From an uncultured Bdellovibrio sp. (lineage in GTDB: Bacteria > Bdellovibrionota > Bdellovibrionia > Bdellovibrionales > Bdellovibrionaceae), in NCBI RefSeq assembly GCF_946478835.1, contig NZ_CAMLDV010000014.1, positions 1 through 37,478 on the forward strand: a DNA stretch of 37,478 bases, read 5' to 3'. Under the pieces are notes generated by a model. The model worked only from the letters and a program-made list of their open reading frames with translations. It was not told the origin of the DNA and did not search any database. Numbering within the stretch: the stretch's first letter is position 1; the number at the start of each line of letters is the position of its first letter. Position numbers and translations under genes: made by a program. Positions 31,356 through 37,478 of the stretch are shown piece after piece.

Positions 31356-31601
31356 ATGGAAAGAACATTTTCAGATAAGGTTACTCTTCCCTCGTGGATC
31401 TTTATCGCTTCTATTTTTATTCACTCGTTGGCACCGGATCCCGCTCAGGATTTTGCTTGGCTGCTGTTAATGGTGGTTTATGTCGATACATATTTTCAAG
31501 CCGAGGGACAAGGTCCCCTTCTAAAAAAGATAACTATGACGCTTTCAATTATACTAAAACTTTTGTGGCTTGTAGGACTTGCATTCAACTGGATGCGGTA
31601 A
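31356..31601 (+). CDS. Small membrane protein of unknown function
   Basis: 81 residues with two to three predicted membrane segments (SWIFIASIFIHSLA, FAWLLLMVVYVDTYF and SIILKLLWLVGLAFNWM) and few charges. AGGAAA precedes the ATG. Monocistronic, between the GH2 gene and a bidirectional terminator shared with fliA. No family recognised. The clear ribosome site and strong terminator make it a likely real gene. Confidence 0.7.
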   Translation: MERTFSDKVTLPSWIFIASIFIHSLAPDPAQDFAWLLLMVVYVDTYFQAEGQGPLLKKITMTLSIILKLLWLVGLAFNWMR

Positions 31602-31605
31602 AATA

Positions 31606-31638
31606 AAAAGGGCTCTGAATTTTCAGAGCCCTTTTTTT
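31606..31638. terminator. Bidirectional terminator between small membrane protein and fliA
   Basis: GGGCTCTGA (31610-31618), ATTT loop, TCAGAGCCC (31623-31631) form a perfect 9-bp stem with a run of seven T on the plus strand and five A before it (T on the minus strand). It ends both convergent transcripts. Confidence 0.92.
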
Positions 31639-31658
31639 ATAAATCTATTCTTAAAAAA

Positions 31659-32444
31659 TTATGCGACTTCGAGTTCGCCAGCGCCAATTGTTGCTGCTAG
31701 TTTTGCACGAAGACGTGCGACTGCTTGCGCATGTAATTGGGAAACGCGGGACTCTGTCACTCTTAAAACTTGGCCGATCTCTTTCAGGTTGAGATCTTCA
31801 TAGTAATAAAGGGAAAGCACCAAACGTTGTCGTTCTGGAAGCTCTTCGATAGCTTGAGCGACAACTTCTTTGATGTTTTTCACATTCAATTGATTGAATG
31901 GACTGTTTGTACGGGAACCTTCCAAAATATCCATGATGGATTTTTTGTCGGTATTGCTGAACGTCGTTGCCTGATCAATCGGAAGAAGACTGACAGGACG
32001 CACTTGGTTCACAAGATCATGGAATTCATCAATGCTGACATTGAGAGCTTTCGCCACTTCTTCGTCCGTTGGAGAGCGACCGAGATCGGCTTCCAATTGC
32101 ACCATGGTTTTATCAAGAAGTTTGGCTTTATCACGGATAGAACGAGGAACCCAGTCTTGCGCGCGAAGTTCATCGAGAATCGCACCGCGAATACGGAATT
32201 CCGCATAAGTTTTAAACTTATTGTCGCGAGTAGAATCGTATTTCTCAATCGCATCCATCAAGCCGATCACACCGGCAGAAATCAAGTCATCCAACTCGAT
32301 ATTTGAGGGAAGTCTTACGGCGATCTTTTGCGCAATGAACTTAATCAACGGCGCATATTCTTTAATGAGATCATCTTTTTGATTAGCAGCAAGCTTACGT
32401 GGCTCTTCTTTGTACTTCTTCAACAATGCCGCATTTTTCCCCAT
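31659..32444 (-). CDS. fliA: Flagellar sigma factor FliA (sigma-28)
   Basis: 261 residues. Sigma-70 family of the FliA/WhiG group: region 2 (LIKFIAQKIAVRLPSNIELDDLISAGVIGLMDAIEKYD in part, then FKTYAEFRIRGAILDELRAQDWVPRS, the typical FliA stretch), region 3 (LGRSPTDEEVAKAL) and region 4 helix-turn-helix (LNLKEIGQVLRVTESRVSQLHAQAV). No region 1.1. It directs RNA polymerase to late flagellar and motility promoters. AGAGGG lies 6 bases before the ATG. It is 60 bases after flhG and last in the flagellar block; no FlgM gene is recognised nearby. Confidence 0.95.
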   Translation of the reverse strand: MGKNAALLKKYKEEPRKLAANQKDDLIKEYAPLIKFIAQKIAVRLPSNIELDDLISAGVIGLMDAIEKYDSTRDNKFKTYAEFRIRGAILDELRAQDWVPRSIRDKAKLLDKTMVQLEADLGRSPTDEEVAKALNVSIDEFHDLVNQVRPVSLLPIDQATTFSNTDKKSIMDILEGSRTNSPFNQLNVKNIKEVVAQAIEELPERQRLVLSLYYYEDLNLKEIGQVLRVTESRVSQLHAQAVARLRAKLAATIGAGELEVA

Positions 32445-32504
32445 ATTTTTCCCTCTTAAGAACTATGTTAACAAACAGGTCCGAGTGCTGAAAGTCCAAA
32501 TCTA

Positions 32505-33335
32505 CTACGCAAATCCAACGACCTGGTCCCAGAACATCTGCATTCCGCCTGTCGTCTCGATTTGTTTGGAAGATTTCTCTATCTGGTTAGAAATTTGACG
32601 AATGGCTTTCGACGATTCTGCACCCACATCTTGTCTCACAATGAGACGTTGCATTTGAATCGCCTTACGCAAAACCACATCATTCGGAATCGAACCCCAG
32701 TAGTCCAGACCTATGTAGAGAAACTTGTTTACGACATCATTGAAGCGTTGATAAAGCCCCAATCCTTCTTGTTCATCACGCACTTGGTTGCACACGATCG
32801 AGAAATGATTCACTTTGTAGTTCTTATTAAGAACTTTGATCAAAGCATAAGCATCCGCAAAACTTGCAGGATCCGGAGTGATCACCACAGACACTGTTTG
32901 CGCTGCTGAATTTAAAAACAAAACATTTTCGGCAATGCCGGGAGCCGTATCAATTAGCAAATAGTCAAAGCCCAAAGGCAATGCACTGACCGCTTCCACC
33001 ATCGCTCTTCTTTCAAAGTGATTCATGTGATTGAATTCCACAACGCCACTTCCGCCGGGAATCAAAAACACATCTTTAGCGACCTCAACCAAGATGTCTT
33101 TCATCTCTTTGCGACCCGCTAAAATATCATGAATGTTTCCCTGGGTTTTTACTCCAAAAAGAATATCCACGTTGGCCATGCCTAAATCGCCATCCAGAAT
33201 CAGAACCTTCTTCCCTCTTTGCGCCAAAGTCAGAGCGACGTTGGCCACCAGAGTGGTCTTTCCCACACCACCTTTTCCCGAAGTGATGCTGATCGTTCTT
33301 GTACGATGCATATCAAAGGAATTCATATTTCTCAT
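32505..33335 (-). CDS. flhG: Flagellar number regulator FlhG (FleN, MinD-like ATPase)
   Basis: 276 residues. ParA/MinD-type ATPase with a deviant Walker A (SGKGGVGKTT near 19-28), Walker A' region LILDGDLGMANVDILFG, switch II/Walker B LLIDTAPGIAENV, and a C-terminal helical end that could bind membrane. Only ~17 residues precede the P-loop, and the DQAxxLR motif that activates FlhF in several species is not visible. FlhG works with FlhF to limit the number of polar flagella. Its ATG overlaps the flhF stop (ATGA), so the two are translationally coupled. Confidence 0.95.
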   Translation of the reverse strand: MRNMNSFDMHRTRTISITSGKGGVGKTTLVANVALTLAQRGKKVLILDGDLGMANVDILFGVKTQGNIHDILAGRKEMKDILVEVAKDVFLIPGGSGVVEFNHMNHFERRAMVEAVSALPLGFDYLLIDTAPGIAENVLFLNSAAQTVSVVITPDPASFADAYALIKVLNKNYKVNHFSIVCNQVRDEQEGLGLYQRFNDVVNKFLYIGLDYWGSIPNDVVLRKAIQMQRLIVRQDVGAESSKAIRQISNQIEKSSKQIETTGGMQMFWDQVVGFA

Positions 33336-34786
33336 ACCGCTTCTGATTCCTGTTGTTTAAGTTTTGTAATTTTAAAAATTAAATCCAAAAGACGCTCTTT
33401 CGTCGCAAATTCAAAATCTTCAGGAACGCGTGAACCGATTCCAAAAGAGTGAAGTGGTACATCAAAGCGTTTCATAAAGTTGTAGATCGTTCCATGTTGA
33501 GTTGATTCATCCAAAGAAGTGAAGATCACGTCTTTGTAACCCAAAACAGAATAGCGACGGCCCAATTCAGTAGCATCACTGTCTTTCGCATTTGTTGAAA
33601 GAGTCAGATGAATATTTGGATTGAGTGCCGAAGGAGGTAACAAGCTCTTCAGCATTTGAATCTCTTCATTGCTCTTAAGGCTTAACCCTGTGTAGTCCAC
33701 AAGCACGCAGTCGACATTGGCAAGGTAGCGCATCAAGTTTGTCCAATCGTTTTGTGTACGAATCACAGAGAATGGAACGTTCAGGATTTGTGCATAGATT
33801 TTCATTTGATCGGCCGCACCCACTTTGAAAGTGTCCGTTGTGAAAAGAGCAATCTTCTTGCCTTCGCGAACGACCATTTGGCTCGCCATTTTAATCAATG
33901 CCGAGGTCTTACCACTTCCTGCAGGTCCCACAAAGCAGTGAATTTTTCCGCCTGTTGGGTTGTGCGAGATCTTTGTAGAATCCAAAACGTGGCGGGCGAC
34001 GAAAGCTTCCACCAAAGCGCGATTTTTAAGTTTCAACGCTGGCAAAGTTTCTTGAGCACTCGTCAAAATCTCCGCTGCGATTTCAGGAGCCATTCCTGCA
34101 CTTGCGAGTTTTTCAAATACGAAACTTAAATCGTAGTTGATGCCATAGTCAGCACCCGGATGAGAACCTACAAATGTTTGTGGCATGTGCTGGAACTGAG
34201 TGATGACTTGTTTCAAGCTTGCGATTTCATTTTTAAGTGCTGCAATTTCAGCCGCTTCTGCTGCTGATGCTGAAGCTTTTTTAGCAGGCGCCGCAGGAGT
34301 CTGTTGTTGTGGTTGTGACTGTGCGTTTCTTCTCACAGTGCCTTTAAGAATGTCTTCTTGCTCTTGGAAAGCATTCAAAGCTCTTTGCGCTGCGGAACGA
34401 ACTCTTTCTTCCGCCACTTGTTTTTGACGAGACAATTCTGCCTCATCTTCAATGTCGATATAACGACGTTGTGTGATGGGTGCTGGAGCTTGTGTTTTTT
34501 GCACATGCTTTTCCACCATCTTATGGATCAATTCTTTTTGTTGACGAGCCGGGCTCTTCAGGAATTTTTCACGATCCTGTTCACGAAGACGGGATTCTGC
34601 AAATTTCTTTTTTTGCAAAGTCTCTTCTGAAACAGCCGCTGTGATTTCCACGCTCCCCTCACCAACAAGGCCGAAGCTCTTGTTATTGTCGCGTGCTGAA
34701 AGAATGATGGCATCAGGACCTAACTGGGTCTTCACCATCTCAAGGGCTTCTTTCATTGTTCTGGCTTCAAATTTCTTAACCTGCAT
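33332..34786 (-). CDS. flhF: Flagellar placement GTPase FlhF
   Basis: 484 residues. SRP-type GTPase: an N-terminal FlhF B-domain (MQVKKFEARTMKEALEMVK, LGPDAIILSARD), a disordered Gln/Ala/Pro stretch (~150-185), an N-domain, and the G-domain with P-loop GPAGSGKTS (~304), FTTDTFKVGAADQMKIYA (the DxxR/G2-like region), VLVDYTG for G3 and LSTNAKDSD in place of the G4 T-K-x-D. The G3 and G4 motifs differ from the usual D-T-A-G and T-K-L-D. It recruits the flagellum to the pole. Overlaps flhA by 11 bases and flhG by 4, so it is in the centre of a tightly coupled operon. Confidence 0.95.
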   Translation of the reverse strand: MQVKKFEARTMKEALEMVKTQLGPDAIILSARDNNKSFGLVGEGSVEITAAVSEETLQKKKFAESRLREQDREKFLKSPARQQKELIHKMVEKHVQKTQAPAPITQRRYIDIEDEAELSRQKQVAEERVRSAAQRALNAFQEQEDILKGTVRRNAQSQPQQQTPAAPAKKASASAAEAAEIAALKNEIASLKQVITQFQHMPQTFVGSHPGADYGINYDLSFVFEKLASAGMAPEIAAEILTSAQETLPALKLKNRALVEAFVARHVLDSTKISHNPTGGKIHCFVGPAGSGKTSALIKMASQMVVREGKKIALFTTDTFKVGAADQMKIYAQILNVPFSVIRTQNDWTNLMRYLANVDCVLVDYTGLSLKSNEEIQMLKSLLPPSALNPNIHLTLSTNAKDSDATELGRRYSVLGYKDVIFTSLDESTQHGTIYNFMKRFDVPLHSFGIGSRVPEDFEFATKERLLDLIFKITKLKQQESEAV

Positions 34787-36875
34787 GGCTCATCTCCACG
34801 AGTGCAACCGATTGGACATCCGCATCTGAAGTCAATTCATTGTGCGAAAGCACAACTAGCTGAGGGATAAAACGGGACGTTAATTTATATAAATGACGAC
34901 GCGAAGTCGGGCTTGTCAGAAGAATAGGCTGACTTGCCACTTCAGGGTGGTTTTCCACCGTACGAGCAATTTCGTTAATCAAACGGTGCGCCGACGTTGG
35001 GTCCATCACCAATTGAACACCTTGCTCTGTTTGCAGTAATGAATTTGCAATCAACTCTTCAATATTCGGATGCAACGTCATCACTGGAATATTGCCTTGA
35101 TCCGTCGTGTACTTCGCCGTGATACCACGAGCAAGAGCGCGACGAACTTGTTCAGTAAGAACTTCAATATCTTTATTGCGAGGAGCTTCATCCGCCAATG
35201 TTTCAAAAATCGTCAATAGATCACGGATGGATACTTGCTCTTTCAACAAACTTTGTAGAACGCGAACCACGGATCCCAATGACAATAGATCCGGGATAAG
35301 TTCTTCCACCACTTTTGGATGAGATTTCTTAAAGTTCTCAATAAGAGTCGACGCTTCCTGACGGCCGAGCAATTCATGCGCATGCGAACGCACGATTTCC
35401 GTAAGATGTGTTGCCATAACAGTTGGTAAATCCACGACTGTGTATCCAGCAATCTCAGCGTCTTCTTTGCGCGCCGGAGAAATCCAAAGCGCATCCAAAC
35501 CAAACGCAGGCTCTTTTGTTGGAATACCTTCGATACGCTCCGCCACGTTTCCTGGATCCATGGCAAGCAAGGATTCCGGACGAAGAGTTCCACCACCCAC
35601 ACGATTTCCTTTGATCAGAACGCGGTATTCACCCGGAGCCAACTGCAAGTTGTCACGGATGTGAATACTTGGGACCACGATCCCCAAATCCAATGCAAAT
35701 TGTTTTCTGATACTGACGATACGCTCAAGCAAGTCGCCACTTTGATCTGATTCGACGATATTGATCAAACCGTAGCCAACTTCCAACTCCACCATATCCA
35801 ATGGTAACATGGTTTCGATGTTTTCTTTTTTGGGAGCTGCCAAAGCCGCATCGGACTGTTTCTTTTCCGCTTCTGCTTTTTCAAAGCGAGCTTTCTTGAT
35901 AATCCAAGCCGTTCCACACAACAATCCACCCATCAACAAGAATGGAACTGTTGGGAGTCCCGGTACAAGCCCCAGCAAGATCAACACACCACCGGCAATC
36001 ATCACCGCACGTGGTTTAACGAACAATTGACCTGTAACCTCTTCACCGACGTCTTTGTCAGAATTTGAAGTACGAGTCACGATGATACCGGCTGCTGTTG
36101 AGATCACCAGAGCTGGGATCTGAGCAAGAAGACCGTCACCGATCGTGAGCATTGTGTAGTATTTTGCGGCAGTGCTGACATCAAGGCCTTTTTGAATCAC
36201 ACCAATCGCCAAACCACCCAAGATATTGATCATTGTGATAATGATACCGGCGATAGCGTCACCACGTACAAACTTCGAGGCACCGTCCATCGCTCCGTAA
36301 AAGTCCGCTTCGCCTTCGATTTGCTTACGACGTTTGCGGGCTTCCGCTTCTGTGATGTGACCAGAGTTTAATTCCGCGTCGATCGACATCTGCTTACCAG
36401 GCATCGCATCCAAAGTGAAACGAGCTGCAACTTCCGCCACGCGGCCCGAACCTTTTGTGATGACCATGAAGTTGATGACCATCAAGATGATGAACATCAC
36501 AAAACCGATCACGTAGTTTCCACCGACAACGAAGTTTGCAAACGAAGCGATTACGTCTCCGGCCGCTTTTTCGCCTTCATGTCCGTGAGTCAAAATCAAA
36601 CGAGTCGTTGCCACGTTCAGTGACAAGCGGAACAGTGTCGTCATCAAAAGTAGTGACGGGAAAGATGTGAAATCCAAAGCTCTGTCGGTGTAGATACTCA
36701 CCAAGAGGATCAAAACACTGATCGCCAAAGAGAAGGTCAAGGTGATGTCGAGCATAAACGGAGGCAATGGGATGATCATCACCGCCAGAATTGCAAGCAA
36801 TCCAAACGCAATAAAAAGATCCGTGTTCTTCGTGATCTTATCGAATCTTTTTAAGAACTGAAACACTTGTTCCAT
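34776..36875 (-). CDS. flhA: Flagellar export gate protein FlhA
   Basis: 699 residues, usual length. Eight membrane helices in the first ~330 residues, with the FHIPEP signature region (LDAMPGKQMSIDAELNSGHI) in the large cytoplasmic loop, then the cytosolic domain of ~360 residues that forms the nonameric ring of the export gate. Motifs such as GYGLINIVESDQSGDLLERI and RPESLLAMDPGNVAERI fit. It exports hook, rod and filament proteins together with FlhB and FliPQR. Its ATG overlaps the flhB stop (TAATG) and its end overlaps flhF by 11 bases. Confidence 0.97.
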   Translation of the reverse strand: MEQVFQFLKRFDKITKNTDLFIAFGLLAILAVMIIPLPPFMLDITLTFSLAISVLILLVSIYTDRALDFTSFPSLLLMTTLFRLSLNVATTRLILTHGHEGEKAAGDVIASFANFVVGGNYVIGFVMFIILMVINFMVITKGSGRVAEVAARFTLDAMPGKQMSIDAELNSGHITEAEARKRRKQIEGEADFYGAMDGASKFVRGDAIAGIIITMINILGGLAIGVIQKGLDVSTAAKYYTMLTIGDGLLAQIPALVISTAAGIIVTRTSNSDKDVGEEVTGQLFVKPRAVMIAGGVLILLGLVPGLPTVPFLLMGGLLCGTAWIIKKARFEKAEAEKKQSDAALAAPKKENIETMLPLDMVELEVGYGLINIVESDQSGDLLERIVSIRKQFALDLGIVVPSIHIRDNLQLAPGEYRVLIKGNRVGGGTLRPESLLAMDPGNVAERIEGIPTKEPAFGLDALWISPARKEDAEIAGYTVVDLPTVMATHLTEIVRSHAHELLGRQEASTLIENFKKSHPKVVEELIPDLLSLGSVVRVLQSLLKEQVSIRDLLTIFETLADEAPRNKDIEVLTEQVRRALARGITAKYTTDQGNIPVMTLHPNIEELIANSLLQTEQGVQLVMDPTSAHRLINEIARTVENHPEVASQPILLTSPTSRRHLYKLTSRFIPQLVVLSHNELTSDADVQSVALVEMSHAG

Positions 36876-37478
36876 TATCTTTTCTTCCTACGCAAACGAT
36901 AAACATACGAAAGCACTTCCGCCACTGCGACGAAAAGCTCTCTAGGAATAACCTGTCCAATTTTCATTGTCTTAAAGATCGTACGAGCCAAAGGCTTGTT
37001 TTCCACGATAGGAATATTGTGTTCACGGCCGATCTCTTTGATCTTTTCCGCGACGTGGTCCGCACCCATAGCAATCAACTGTGGTGCCGGTAAGTTGTCC
37101 GTGTATTTCAAAACGACAGCAATATGTGTTGGATTCGTGATGATCACATCCGCTTTAGGAACTTCCGACATCATTCTCTTACTCGCCATCTCCCTTTGGA
37201 TGCGACGAATGCGAGATTTGATCATCGGATCACCCTCACGTTGCTTGTGTTCTTCTTTGACCTCTTGTTTGGTCATCATCATTTTCTTTTCAAGATCCCA
37301 ACGCTGATAGAAGTAATCCGCCAAAGCGATGATGAGCATCACAGCTCCCACACCACCCAAAAGCTTCACCACCACAGCACCCAGATACATTAAAATTTGC
37401 TCGATAGAGAATGTGAGCATGTAAGGCACTTGACGACCTTCACCACGCAATAATAAATACAACACGACTCCCACCGCA
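36875..37478 (-). CDS. flhB: Flagellar export protein FlhB, C-terminal part (runs off window edge)
   Basis: About 200 C-terminal residues; the frame continues beyond the right edge. Seen are the last membrane helices (ILMYLGAVVVKLLGGVGAVMLIIALADYFYQ), the linker with KKMMMTKQEVKEEHKQREGDP, and the cytosolic domain with the autocleavage motif N-P-T-H (in ADVIITNPTHIAVVLKY). Autocleavage between Asn and Pro switches export from rod/hook to filament substrates, so this copy should be competent. FlhB normally has about 350 residues. A GTG at 37472 is an internal codon, not a start. First gene of the visible flagellar operon. Confidence 0.96.
   Translation of the reverse strand, partial: AVGVVLYLLLRGEGRQVPYMLTFSIEQILMYLGAVVVKLLGGVGAVMLIIALADYFYQRWDLEKKMMMTKQEVKEEHKQREGDPMIKSRIRRIQREMASKRMMSEVPKADVIITNPTHIAVVLKYTDNLPAPQLIAMGADHVAEKIKEIGREHNIPIVENKPLARTIFKTMKIGQVIPRELFVAVAEVLSYVYRLRRKKR

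Overview
This window looks like chromosomal DNA of a Bdellovibrio-type bacterium (Bdellovibrionota) of moderate GC content. The basis is a flagellar export block flhB-flhA-flhF-flhG-fliA, a dispersed Flp/Tad pilus system, an RpoH-like sigma factor with a long extra N-terminus, many lineage-type hypothetical exported proteins and very tight packing. The organism is inferred from gene content; no marker rRNA is present. I saw no tRNA, rRNA, CRISPR array, insertion sequence or prophage, and no stretch over about 300 bases lacks a gene.

Layout. Positions 1-951 hold two exported proteins on the minus strand (a lipoprotein cut by the window edge and a small secreted protein). Positions 1123-2412 encode a truncated Hsp70-type protein. 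Positions 2409-6728 are a tight minus-strand operon: folD, a Rieske oxygenase, a phytase-esterase-like exported protein and an RlmI-type rRNA methyltransferase. Positions 6941-7234 encode a small Lys/Ala-tailed protein with its own terminator. Positions 7332-10131 are a Flp/Tad pilin operon with four prepilin-like proteins, a CpaB-like protein and an exported protein. On the opposite strand, 10120-13594 carries an amidohydrolase and a very unusual Met/Gly-rich exported protein with MGMPMGG-type repeats. Then come a receiver-histidine kinase hybrid (13839-14945), the Tad secretin and CpaF ATPase (15022-17429), a rhomboid protease and two proteins of unknown role (17426-19499), a DUF4097-like membrane protein, aspS, a small PHA-system-like protein and the RpoH-like sigma factor (22240-23671). 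Positions 23681-31205 form a galactofuranose/polysaccharide cassette: glycosyltransferase, a fusion of a GH1-like glycosidase with an RmlD-like reductase, glf and galE on the minus strand, with a GH2 glycosidase divergent from them. The window ends with a small membrane protein and the flagellar block (31659-37478).

How it works together. The two Tad segments supply pilin subunits, secretin and assembly ATPase; the platform proteins (TadB/TadC), a CpaE-like protein and a prepilin peptidase are not in the window. The sugar cassette could make UDP-galactose, convert it to UDP-galactofuranose and transfer sugars; its two glycosidases lack signal peptides and so should act in the cytoplasm, which is unusual for a biosynthetic locus. 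The flagellar block covers the export gate (FlhA, FlhB), polar placement and number control (FlhF, FlhG) and the late flagellar sigma factor.

Recurrent regulatory themes that I infer from sequence: Shine-Dalgarno sites buried in strong hairpins (amidohydrolase, rhomboid), start codons placed 6-7 bases after a -10-like element with no Shine-Dalgarno (Hsp70-like, kinase hybrid, DUF4097-like), and convergent gene pairs whose 3' ends overlap without a terminator.
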